A stretch of 64,000 nucleotides of DNA, from NCBI RefSeq assembly GCF_001577835.2, contig NC_029530.1, positions 11,457,436 to 11,521,435 on the forward strand, read 5' to 3'. This document shows positions 47,331 to 57,646 of the stretch, piece after piece; position 1 is the first letter of the stretch, and each line of letters opens with the position of its first letter. A model generated the notes under the pieces. The model made no database searches and was not told where the DNA came from. It saw only the letters and a program-made list of their open reading frames with translations. The stretch is from Coturnix japonica. Its lineage: Eukaryota; Chordata; Aves; Galliformes; Phasianidae. The translations under genes and the position numbers were made by a program.

Positions 47331-47817
47331 TGGGTCACAAGTTACTTAGATTTACCTATGCCCGTGACAGGGGAAGCCACCCCATAGGGCCCCCCGGGGC
47401 CCGGAAAGGAGGGGGAAAAGGGAAATGGGATAAAAACAGCGGCAATCTAAGGAGGAAAAAACTTATTTTACTAAATATGATATCAGAATACAAGATAACA
47501 CAATATAATTGAGGCTAATAAATCGAACGAAACAGAGAGAGAGAGTCCCCGAAAACAGAGAGGCCTACTGTGAACTCTAGGTGACATGGCTGGAACGCTT
47601 CCCACTCTCCGAGAAGTTCGAGAGAAGAAGGAGGGCACTCCAGCCTGGGAACAAGATTATATAGCGTCCTGGTCCCGTGACTTATCACTGACCATGTTGT
47701 TCTCTGGGATATGTAGTCTTCTTCTGTGGACTGCACATTCAATTGAAGTATCCATGCTTTACATGATGTTATGTTGTGGAATAGTGATAGCAAAATTACA
47801 AAATTACAAAACCATGA
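47331..47817 (-). repeat. ERVL-like 3' LTR
   Basis: Starts TGTCATGGTTTTGTAATTTT at 47817. It carries a TATATAAT box, and it aligns well with the LTR at 61265-61745. Its right neighbour is the polypurine tract, which marks it as the 3' LTR. Confidence 0.85.
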
Positions 47818-49072
47818 CATTCCACCCCTTATTCTACATTATTACATCATGGTTAATATATACACACATATATACACATATGTAAAATTATGATAGCTAA
47901 ACAGTAGAATTACATGTAACATAACTAAATGTACAACTATAATAACTAAAATACACTACACATGCAAACATATATATATAAATACATAAAATTATTGACT
48001 GCACTCCCCCAGCATCAAATTCCCTTGTGGCACACATTGAACATCCCCATCCTTCTGCATTACCCACCAAGTGCACCCAGGTCCCTGGGCAAAGACAGTT
48101 CCACGGATAGGTTTGCCCTTTCCAGAAGCTGGAAGGACCCAAACAGTTTTTCCCAACATGTTCTTTACATGTACAACAGGGACCTTATCTCCTTCTATAG
48201 TGTATAGGGGGCTAGATTGGCTAGGACCATCATGACTGACGGATCCTCTAGTATTGACCAACCAAGTGGCTTCTGCCAGATTCTTCTCCCAGTGCTTAAA
48301 TGTTCCACCACCCATTGCTTTCAACATAGTTTTCAACAAACCCATTATATCATTCAGTTTTACCAGATGCTGGTACATGGTAGGGAATATGAAAAATCCA
48401 CTCAATGCCATGATCTTTGGCCCAAGTATTTATAAGGGAATTTTTGAAATGTGTCCCATTATCAGATTCAATTCTTTCTGGGGTGCCATGTCGCCATAGG
48501 ACTTGTTTATCAAGACCTAATATGGTGTTTCGAGCAGTAGCATGGGGTACTGCGTATGTTTCGAGCCACCCAGTGGTTGCCTCTACCATAGTGAGTACAT
48601 AATGCTTACCATTGCGAGATCGTGGCAAGGTGATATCATCAACCTGCCACTCCTCCCCATATTTATACTTTTGCCATCGCCCTTCCTCCCAGAGAGGTTT
48701 CATCCTTTTGGCTTGTTTAATTACAGCACATGTTTCACAGTCATTAATAATCTGCGCAATAGCGTCCATGGTTAAGTCCACCCCTCGGTCTCTGGCCCAC
48801 TTATATGTCGCGTCTCTTCCTTGATGACCTGAGGTCTCATGAGCCCATCGAGCTAGAAATAATTCACCCTTATTCTGCCAGTCCAAGTCAATTTGAGCCA
48901 CCTCAATTTTGGCAGCTTTATGTTTTGTTGCATGTTGCATGTTTTGCATGTTTTGCTGTGCTTCAGTAGCCCGACTTTTGGGCAAATGTGCATCCAGGTG
49001 ACACACCTTTACAACCATATTCTTTGTTCGGGCAGCAATGTCCTTCCATAGTTCAGTTCCTTCATAGTCCAA
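47331..49072 (-). mobile_element. ERVL-like fossil: RNase H/integrase end and 3' LTR
   Basis: The minus strand reads from the integrase region (about 48000-49072; HHCC ARWAHETSGHQGRDATYKWA, core IESDNGTHFKNSL) through a purine tract (AAGGGGTGGAA, near 47820) into a 3' LTR (47331-47817). The 5' half is missing where a plus-strand element abuts it at about 49072. Broken; of the same family as the 49.1-52.8 kb element. Confidence 0.8.
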
Positions 49073-49770
49073 TTTTGTTCCTGCTCACCTAGGTTTGTTT
49101 CCACTGTCCCGGAGTGAGCTCTAAAGAAAACTCCGTGGCATTTTCGGTGGAGGATGCGGGCAATGCTCTGGGCAATATTTTGGGCAGTAATTAGGTGGCT
49201 TTTTCAGCAGCCCTGTATGTAGGACTGATAGTCCCTAGGTTCCTGTGGTCCTGGCTTAAGGACTTCCTGATGTTGGGGGTAGGGGTAGATTTATTAAGCC
49301 GATGGCTGGCAGGGATAGGGATACCTGCCTGGCTTCCTTCCAGACTAACGAACATCACTGTGCTTTAACTGGCTCACGAATGCTCTGAATTCCTTAAGTA
49401 TGACTGGGGTGTCAAATTGGATACTGTGTTGTTAGTCTCTCTAATTGTAGTAGTTTACTATAAAGTGCAGAGAGACTTGCAAAGAATAGTGCAGAGAGAC
49501 TTAGGAAAAGGGGCAGAAGCATCGGGACCCCCGGTATCAGGCAATCTCACCCTTGAACACCAGAAGGACCTTGGGAAATTAATAGAACTTTTGAGTGAGG
49601 GATTAAAAGAACTGGTGAGTGAGGGTCGAAGATCGGGGGGATCTCAGAACGAACGGCTTATGAAGAAGATAGAGAGTCTCGAGAATGATATCCAAACCCT
49701 AAGGGGAAGGCGCCAGGTTAATCTCAGCCAACCACAGGAAGCACCAGCATCAGTGTCAGTCGCCCCAGTG

Positions 49771-50061
49771 GAAGGCCAGAGATGGGAACGTGTGTCCTCA
49801 CGTCTGCAACGGACGGAGGAAGTAGAGGAAGATCCGGGGGAGGGACCCTCCACAAAACCACCAAGGAAGACAACTCAGAAGACTAACAGACATGGAGAAG
49901 ATAGTGACGATGAAGGCCAGAGATGGGAACGTGTGTCCTCACTTATGGAACGGAAGGAGGAAGTAGAGGAAGATCCTGGCGAGGGACCCTCCCCAAAACC
50001 ACCGAGAAAAGCAACTCAGAAGACTAACAGACGCGGAGAGGATAGTGATGATGAGGAAAAA
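49771..50061 (+). repeat. Tandem duplication inside ERVL-like gag
   Basis: Two adjacent in-frame copies of about 147 bp, each coding EGQRWERVSS, EEDPGEGPS and QKTNRxGEDSDDE. A simple internal duplication in the fossil gag. Confidence 0.85.
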
Positions 50062-52327
50062 GTCACTGCTTCCTCTACTCGTAAACCTATGAAAATTACT
50101 GAAATTGAAGGTACGAGAAGGGAGTTTACCCGACTCCCAGGTGAGCGCCTTGTCACTTGGCTACTCCGGTATTGGGACAGTGGGGCTGCCTGCATGTCTT
50201 TCCTGGGTGTAGTAGGCTTCTGGAGGATGCACATCCCAAATTATAGCCTCATTGTGAGCCCCCTCTATCAGGTGACCCGAAAGAAGAATAGCTTCGCGTG
50301 GGGCCCTGAACAGCAGCAGGCCTTTGAGCAAATCAAGCAAGAGATAGCCCGTGCTGTGGCCCTGGGGCCAGTATGGATGGGACAGAATGTGAAGAACATC
50401 CTTTACACTGCTGCTGGGGAGAAAGGTCCCACTTGGAGCCTGTGGCAGAGAACCTCAGATGAGACCTGAGGCCGACCCCTAGGATTCTGGAGTAGAGCAT
50501 ACAGGGGGTCGGAAGAGGGCTACACTCCAACTGAGAAGGAGATCTTAGCCGCATATGAAGGGGTCCGGGCTGCCTCTGAGGTAATTGGCACCGAAACGCA
50601 GCTTCTCCTGGCACCTCGACTTCCAGTGCTGAATTGGATGTTTAAAGGGCAGGTTCCCTCCACTCACCATGCCACAGATGCCACATGGAGTAAGTGGGTT
50701 GCACTAATCACACAGTGGGCCCTGATGGGGAACCTCAGCCGTCCAGGGATCCTAAAAGTGATCATGGACTGGCCCGAAGGTAAAAAGTTTGAAGCACCAC
50801 CAGCAGAAGAGGTGTCACACACCAAAGAGGCTCCACCATACAATGAACTTCCGGAAAACGAAAAGAAGTTCGCCCTGTTCACTGATGGATTGTGCCGCAT
50901 TGTTGGGAAACATCGCAGATGGAAAGCTGCAATGTGGAACCCCACACGACAAGTTGCAGAGGCCGCAGAAGGAAGAGAAGAATCAAGTCAATTTGCGGAG
51001 GTAAAGGCTGTCCAGCTGGCCCTAGACATTGCTGAGCGGGAGAAATGGCCAGTGCTTTACCTCTATACTGACTCATGGATGGTGGCCAATGCCTTGTGGG
51101 GGTGGTTGCAGCAATGGGAGCAAAACAACTGGCAGCGGAAGGGTAAACCTGTTTGAGCCGCTGAACTATGGAAGAACATTGCTGCCTGAATAAAGAATAT
51201 AGTCCTAAAGGTGCGTCATGTAGATACCCACGTGCCCAAGAGTCGAGCGACAGAAGAGCAACAAAATAACCACCAGTTAGATCGAGCTGCCAGAATTGAG
51301 GTAGCCCAGATAGACTTGACTGGCAGAATAAGGGAGAGCTATTCCTAGCTCGGTGGGCCCACGAGACCTCAGGCCATCAAGGCAGAGATGGAACACATAA
51401 GTGGGCTAGAGACCGAGGGGTGGACATAACTATGGACGCTATTGCGCAGATCATCCATGATTGTGACACCGGTGCCATGATCAAACAGGCCAAGAGGATG
51501 AGACCTCTCTGGGGGGAAGGGTGATAGCAAAAGTATAAATATGGGGAGGCATGGCAGATTGATTACATCACCCTGCCAAGGACTCGTAATGGTAAGCATT
51601 ATGTACTCACCATGGTGGAGGTAACCACCTGGTGGCTTGAGACATATGTGGTGCCCCATGCCACTGCCAGAAACACCATATTAGGCCTAGAGACACAAAT
51701 CCCGTGGCGACATGGCACCCCAGAGAGGATCGAATCAGACAATGGGACTCATTTCAAAAATTCACTGGTGAGCACTTGGGCCAAAGAACATGGCATCGAG
51801 TGGATCTACCACATCCCCTATCACACACCAGCCGCTGGTAAGATCGAGCACCACAATGGTTTGCTGAAAACCACGCTGAAAGCGATGGGTGGTGGAACAT
51901 TTAAGAACTGGGAGAAACATCTAGCAGAAGCCACCTGGCTGGTAAACACCCGAGGATCAGCCAACCGAGACGGCCCTACACAGTCCAACTCCCTGCATAC
52001 TGTGGAGGGAGACAAGGTTCCTGTGGTGCATGTAAAGAATATGCTGGGAAAAGCGGTTTGGGTCCTCCCAGCCTCTGGAAAGGGAAGGCCCCTCCGCGGA
52101 ACTGTCTTTGCACAGGGACCTGGGTGCACCTGGTGGGTGATGCAGAAGGATGGGGATGTTCAGTGTGTGCCACAGGGAAATCTGATGCTGGGGGAGTGCA
52201 GCCTGTGATTCCATGTGTGTATATATATATATATCTGTATGTACATATGTAATGCATGTTAACTATTGTTCTGTTTATATGTTGATAAAAGTTAGGCATG
52301 ATGTAGTGATGTGTAATAAGGGGTGGA

Positions 52328-52843
52328 ATGTTACGGTTTTGTAATTTGGTTGGTGTTGGTATTCCACATCAGAACACCATGCCTAATAATGGGAATAAAG
52401 GGGACAAGTTTTTTTTCTGTGGACTGCCTTAAATGGGCATGTGGGGAGTGGCACCGGAGGGGAAGTGGGGAAGGGGACGGGGTTGCTGGCCAGGCTCCCT
52501 GCGAGGAGACAACGTGGTCGTAGCTTCCCGCCTTCCACAGTTCCATCGGTGAGACTGGGGACTTGGTATTCTCTTTGTTGAAACTCTCTTCTTCTTGTTT
52601 AGAGTTATTAGGTTATTAAACTGCCGTTCGTTCTCAGATCACCTTTTTCCTCCTTCATTTTTTGTTAGACCCAATCGCAATCTCCCTTCCCTTCCCCTCT
52701 CCCGAAGCGCATGTGGCTGGGCCGCGCAGCACCGCACCGTGCCATGCCGTACAGTGCTGCTAGAGAAAGGGGGGCACTTTTGTTCCTGCTCCCCTGGGTT
52801 TGTTCTCACTGTCCCAGAGTGAGCTCTAGAGGGAACTCCGTGA
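52328..52843 (+). repeat. ERVL-like 3' LTR
   Basis: Begins TGTTACGG after the polypurine stretch AATAAGGGGTGGAA and ends CTCCGTGACA. Its last 68 bp match the stub at 49073-49140. It lies in sense orientation 355 bp before the SH2 gene's start codon. Confidence 0.85.
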
Positions 52844-53198
52844 CAAGCTGCCACTGTTCCTAACTCCCCCCCTACAATTCCCCCTCAATACGATTTCCAA
52901 GCGCCATCAACAAGTCCTTCCAAGTCCCCTACCCTAGTTCCCTAAATGTGTATATTATTGGGAGAAATTGAAGACATTCTTGCCTGGACTAGCAGGAGAT
53001 CTTCAGAGATGCAAACAGTTCTGCAGACAAGGAGGGAGAAAAACCAAAAGACTGTATCAATTCCTGCCAGACAGACCATCTTGGCATGATCACGGGACGT
53101 CTAGCTTGTGCGCCTGGCATAGGTGTGAGCAGATACTATAAAGACCATTGGCAAGACCCGCCAAACCTGAGGCGGCTTGGAGTGAGTGACAAGAGACC
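52844..53198 (+). promoter_or_regulatory. 5' flank and putative core promoter of the SH2 gene
   Basis: Between the LTR end and the ATG there is a TATA-like CTATAAAG at about 53136-53143, about 60 bp before the start codon. The ATG context is GAGACCATGG, with A at -3 and G at +4, a strong Kozak match. No intron or upstream exon was recognised. Promoter activity is inference. Confidence 0.4.
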
Positions 53199-53945
53199 AT
53201 GGGTTCCCGTATGAGCAAGGACCAAATGACGAATACAGAAGAGCATACAGCGGATAGCCAAATCATAGAAGAGGAGCAGAGGGAGCAGACCGCAGATTTT
53301 CAAATCATGGATGCCCCCATAAACTACGCGTGGAACCCGCTCTATGACGTCCCAGCCTGGAACAGACAGGGGAGACGACCTGCGCAGAGGGAGATGAGTG
53401 CCAACATCAATCTGCATCTGACCCAGGAATGGTTCCATGGCAGGATGGGAGCAGGACGCAGTGGGCGGCACATTGCTGAGCAGCTGATGACGCCGTACTG
53501 CACTGTGATGAGGGCTCCCGATGGCTCCTTCCTTGTTAGGGAGAGTGAGACATTTGTTGGGGACTATGTTCTGTCCTTCTGGTGCAATGGAGAGGTGCGG
53601 CATTGTCGCATCCAATGGTGGCAGGATGCCAGCAGCCACAGGTACTTTCTCATTAATAACCGAATATTTGACAGCCTTTACGACCTCATCTCCTATTACC
53701 GGGAGACACCGCTGAGGTACAACAACACGGAGATGAGACTGACAGAGCCTGTGCCTCGTTCCAATGCTTGTAACAAAGACTGGGTGCCACGGGATGGCAC
53801 CGGATGCACGAGCGCAGCTGGGGTCCCACTAATGGGTCACACATATGGGACTGTGTTCACAATTATGGGATTGGGGTCACACTTATGGGGCTGGAGATGC
53901 AGTTATGGATCTGAAGCCCCACTTATGGGGCTGGGGTCACATTAA
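53199..53945 (+). CDS. Stand-alone SH2 protein derived from phospholipase C-gamma, with myristoylation-type N terminus
   Basis: 248 codons. Residues 78-188 form one SH2 domain very close to the N-terminal SH2 of PLCG1: WFHGRMGAGRSGRHIAEQL, then DGSFLVRESETFVGDY with the phosphotyrosine-binding Arg at 114, HCRIQ, and FDSLYDLISYY. The phosphotyrosine pocket looks preserved. PLC catalytic, SH3 and C2 domains are absent. The head MGSRMSK has Gly2, Ser6 and Lys7 as in Src-type N-myristoylation signals, and YDVP (49-52) is a Crk/Nck-type SH2 docking motif. An acidic repeat TADxQI occurs at 17-23 and 31-36. After about residue 205 the frame runs into a minisatellite, so the natural C terminus may differ. 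No intron interrupts the SH2 part, which suggests a retrocopy or an exon-poor paralogue. Function as a membrane adaptor is inference. Confidence 0.75.
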   Translation: MGSRMSKDQMTNTEEHTADSQIIEEEQREQTADFQIMDAPINYAWNPLYDVPAWNRQGRRPAQREMSANINLHLTQEWFHGRMGAGRSGRHIAEQLMTPYCTVMRAPDGSFLVRESETFVGDYVLSFWCNGEVRHCRIQWWQDASSHRYFLINNRIFDSLYDLISYYRETPLRYNNTEMRLTEPVPRSNACNKDWVPRDGTGCTSAAGVPLMGHTYGTVFTIMGLGSHLWGWRCSYGSEAPLMGLGSH

Positions 53946-54912
53946 GGAACACAGTTATGGGGTTTTAGGTCCCACTTATGGGTCCAGCCCCCCAACTTAT
54001 GGGTCCAGCCCCCCACATATAGGCCTGGGTCCCCACTTATGGGTCTGTGGTCCAACTTACGGGTCTGTCACCCCACTTATGGGTCCCACTTATGGGTCTC
54101 AGGTCTCACTTATGGGTCCAGCCCCCCACTTATGGGTCCGATCCCCCCCCCATCTTATGTGTCCCACTTATGGGTTTGATCTCCCACCACTAATGGGTCC
54201 CACTTATGGGTCCAGTCCCCCACTTATGGGTCATACTTATGGGTATAAGCCCCCCCCACCACTGACCCATCCCACTTATGGGTCTATGGCCCCACTTATG
54301 GGTCCGGTCCCACTTATGGGTCTGATCTCCCACTTACGGGTCTGTCCCCCCACTTATGTGTCCGACGCCCCACTTATGGGTCTGTGTTCCCATTTATGGG
54401 GCTGGGGACACTCCCAAATGGTTTTAGGGTCCCACTTATGGGTCTGGGGCCCCACTTATGGGTCTGCCCCCCCAATACTTATGGGTCCCACTTATGGGTC
54501 TGGCCCCCCCACTTATGGGTCCCACTTATGGCTCCGTGGCCCCACTTATGGGGCTGGCCCCCCACTTATGGGTCCCACTTATGGGTCCAGCCCCCCACTT
54601 ATAGGGCTGGGGTCCCCATTTGCCTCTATGGGATCACAATTATGGGTCACACTTATGGGGTCTTAGGCCTTACTTATGGGTCTGGATCCCCACTTACGGG
54701 TCTGTGTTCCCACTTATGGGTCTGGAGACTCATTTATGGGTCACACTTATGGGGCTGGGGATCCACTTAGGAACGCAGTTATGGGTCTGGGGACCCACTA
54801 ATGGGGTTAGGGATGCACTTATGGGGCTGGAGTCAAACTTATGGGGCTGGGGATGCAGTTACGGGTCACACTTATGGGTCTAGGGCCCCAGCTTATGGGT
54901 CTGGCCCCACAT
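53828..54912 (+). repeat. Minisatellite A, CACTTATGGGTC core
   Basis: About 1.1 kb of units near 15-22 bp built on CCCACTTATGGGTCTG. It starts within the 3' end of the SH2 frame and runs up to CHD exon 3. Frames reading THLWVW/PTYGS are artefacts. Confidence 0.95.
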
Positions 54913-54924
54913 ACCCGTCGTTAC

Positions 54925-55029
54925 CCTCCAGGTTCATCTTCTGCTCCAGCTCCTTTGTGTCGGGCCCCCCGACCCTGTCCAGGAAGCACAGACTGGGGTC
55001 AGCCCTCATCGTGTTGTACCTCTCATACC
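54925..55029 (-). CDS. CHD6/7/8/9-like exon 3 of three (105 bp)
   Basis: After an AG acceptor (TTTGTAG) the minus strand codes [19 protein letters not shown] and then GGPDTKELEQKMNLEG, ending at a GTAACG donor. Class III CHD remodellers have [20 protein letters not shown] at this place, just after the segment in exon 2. Phases fit: exon 2 leaves one base and this exon opens with two. The junction codon becomes AGG (Arg) where family members usually have Gly. The last third diverges from the CHD proteins I recall. No following exon was found to the left before the SH2 gene and ERV, so the gene may be cut off, or the next intron is long. Confidence 0.8.
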
Positions 55030-55704
55030 CTACAAATAAACCCCCCAAAACCACCAAAAATGACCCAAAATCCATATTTTTAAGCCCAAAATCAGCTTCC
55101 CCCCCACCCCCTTATTAAATACCCCCTTTTGAAACACAAAAAAGACCCAAAAATGCCGTTTTTAAGCCCAAAATAAGACCCCCCCCATATTACATATGGT
55201 GTTTGAAGACTCCCAAAACCCCATTTTTAAGCCCAAAAAAACCCAAAAATCCACATTTTGAAGCCCAAAATCCACTGTCCCCCTATACTATATATAACCC
55301 CTTTTGAAGCACAAAAAAGCCCCAAAAACCCTGTTTTTAAGCCCAAAATACAACCTCAGCCCTCATCATGTTGTACCTCTCGTACCCTGCAAAAAACCCC
55401 CCAAAAACCACCCAAAATGACCCAAAATCCACTGCCCCCCCCATATTATATACCCCCTTTTGAAGCACAAAAGAAGACCCCAAAATGCCATTTTTAAGCC
55501 CAAAATACAACACCGTCCCCCCCCCCCCCATTAGATATGGTCTTTGTAGACCCCAAAAACCCCACTTTTGGGCCCCAATAAAGCCCCCAAATCTGTTTTT
55601 AAGACCAAAATCCCGTTTTTCTGCTCAAAATCCACACCATATTTCATATCATATTTAAAGACACCAAGATGACCCAAAATCTCTGTTTTTCAGCCCAAAA
55701 ATAC
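55030..55704 (-). repeat. CHD intron: CCCAAAAA-rich repeats with a partial exon 3 copy
   Basis: An intron of about 675 bp built of degenerate CCCCAAAAACCC and TTTTGAAGC(A/C)CAAAA units. At about 55345-55390 the acceptor and first codons of exon 3 recur (GCAG then GGGTACGAGAGGTACAACAT), followed at once by repeat sequence, so this is a broken exon duplicate. Confidence 0.75.
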
Positions 55705-55808
55705 TGTGTTTGAAGACCCCGATGAGGAGGGACTTGTCGGCCTCTGTGTCCCACCAGGACGTGGGGGGCTCCAGTTGATCCAGCAATGGGAACGAGATGG
55801 ACACGGCG
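55705..55808 (-). CDS. CHD6/7/8/9-like exon 2 of three (104 bp)
   Basis: A CCCCACAG acceptor, then minus-strand codons for [19 protein letters not shown] and [15 protein letters not shown], then a GTATTT donor. CHD7/CHD8 carry [32 protein letters not shown] here, C-terminal to the helicase motor. The first base completes an AGC (Ser) codon begun in exon 1, exactly where the family has Ser. No stop or shift in 104 bp. Nuclear ATP-dependent nucleosome remodelling is the family role. Confidence 0.88.
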
Positions 55809-57646
55809 CTGTGGGGAACAGTGTGGGGCACAGTGTGGGGCAGAGGGATCTATGGGGCTGGAGTGGGAATCTATGGGGCTGGAGGATCCTAATATGGGAA
55901 TCTATGGGGCTGGAGGGGCTTAATGTGGGGCTGGGGTGGGAATCTATGGGGGGCTCCAGTTGATCTAGCAACGGGAACGAGATGGACACGGCGCTGTGGG
56001 GAACATTGTGGGGCACAGTGTGGGGCAGGGGGATATATGGGGCTGGAAGGGCTTAATATGGGAATCTATGGGGCTGGAGGACCTGAATATGGGGCTAAAG
56101 GGGTTCAGTGTGGGGCACGAGGGGATCTATGGGGCTGGAGGACCTTGATATAGGAATCTATGGGGCTGGAGGAGCTTCATGTGCGGGTGGAGGGGCTTAA
56201 TGTGGGGCAGAGGGGGGATCGATGGGGCTGGAGGACCAGAGGGTGGGAATCTATGGGGCTGGAGGGGTTTCATATGGGGAGCTATAGTGCTGGAGGGGCT
56301 TAATACGGGGATCTATGGGGCTGGAGGGGTTTAATGTGGGGCTGGAGGTCCTCAATATGGGGCTGGAGGACCTTAATGTAAGGCAGGAGGGGGAATCTAT
56401 GGGGCTGGAGGACCCTAATATGGGGATCTATGGAGCTGGAGGGGATTAATATGGGAATCTATGGGACTGGAGGACCTTAATATGGGGCTGAGATGGGAAT
56501 CTATGGGGCTGGAGGGGGTTAATGTGGGGCTGGAGGACCTCAATATGGGGCTGGAGGACTAGAGGGTGGGAATCTATGGGGCTGGAGGACCTTAATATGG
56601 GGCTGGATGGGCTTAATGTGGGGTGAGGGGGGGGAATCTATGGGGCTGGAGAATACTAATATGGGAAACTATGGGGCTGGAGGAGCTTAATGTGGGGCGG
56701 GGGGGGAATCTTTGGGGTTGGAGGAGCTTAATATGGGGCAGGAGGACCACACTATGGGGCTGGAGGACCTTAATATGGGAATCTATGGGGTTGGAGGACC
56801 TCGCTATGGGGCTGGAGGACCTCGCTATGGGGCTGGAGGACCTTAATATGGGGGTGGAGGACCTTAATATGGGGGTGGAGGACCAGGGGGTGGGAATCTA
56901 TGGGGCTGGAGGACCTTCATATGGGGCTGGAGGACCTCAGAGACGCCTATATTTGGTCTGGGGGATCCCAAATGACCCCAATGTGGGGCTGGAGGACCAG
57001 AGGGAGGGAATCTATGGGGCTGGAGGACCTTAATATGGGGCTGGAGGACCATAGAGTGGCAATCTATGGGACTGGAGGACCTTCATATGGGGCTGGAGGA
57101 CCCCAAAATGGGTCTACAAGGGTCTGGAAGACCCCCAAAATGGGGCTGGAGGACCTCACTATGGGGCTGGAGGACCTTAATATGGGGCTGGAGGACCCCA
57201 AAATGGGTCTACAAGGGTCTAGAAGACCCCAAAATGGGGCTGGGGACACCAATATGGGGCTGGAGGAACTAAATATGGGGCTGGAGGACCTACATATGGG
57301 GCTGGAGGACCTACATATGGGGCAAGGGAGTGAATCAGTGGGGCTGGAGGACCCCAATATGGGGCTGGAGGACCTCGCTATGGGGCTGGAGGACCCTAAT
57401 ATGGGAATTTATGGGGCTGGAGGACCTTGCTATGGGGCTGCAGGAACCTAATATTGGAATCTATGGGGCTGGAGGACTCGCTATGAGGCAGGAGGACCTC
57501 AATATGGAGCTGGGGGATTCCAAATGACCCCAATATGGGCCTGTGGTCCCCAATATGGGGCTGGAGGACCCTAATATCGCAATCTATGGGGCTGGAGGAC
57601 CTCGCTATGGAGCTGGAGGACCTAGTTGTGGGGCAGGAGGACTCAC
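55809..57646 (-). repeat. CHD intron: minisatellite B, GGGGCTGGAGGACC core
   Basis: An intron of about 1.8 kb made of about 31-bp units (GGGGCTGGAGGACCTTAATA, TGGGAATCTAT). A degraded copy of part of exon 2 with its acceptor lies at about 55945-56010. Frames reading MGLEDL are artefacts. Confidence 0.9.

Larger units (their letters stand above)
49073..52843 (+). mobile_element. ERVL-like fossil, plus strand: 5' LTR stub, gag, pol, 3' LTR
   Basis: Order: a 68-bp remnant of the 5' LTR (49073-49140), a primer-site-like stretch (GGTGGAGGATGCGGGCAAT), gag (from 49417; a hydrophobic N terminus, then a charged coiled coil), pol parts for RT connection, RNase H (TDGLCRIVG, YTDSWMVANA) and integrase (WWLETYVVPHATARN, IESDNGTHF), a purine tract, and a full 3' LTR. 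The LTR remnants differ at about 9 of 68 sites by eye, so it is probably tens of millions of years old (inference). Internally shortened and broken by several interruptions. Confidence 0.8.

Noticed and set aside
53199-53945. SH2 ORF as an oncogene captured inside a retrovirus
   Set aside because: It lies outside the LTR boundaries of the neighbouring element (3' LTR ends at 52843) and has no gag fusion; a host-derived gene beside an ERV is the simpler reading.
54384-54883. Long plus-strand frames reading THLWVW and PTYGS repeats
   Set aside because: They are translations of stop-free minisatellite A units in several frames at once, with no start context or domain.
56623-57527. Frames with repeated MGLEDL
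   Set aside because: Product of minisatellite B in CHD intron sequence, antisense to the exons.
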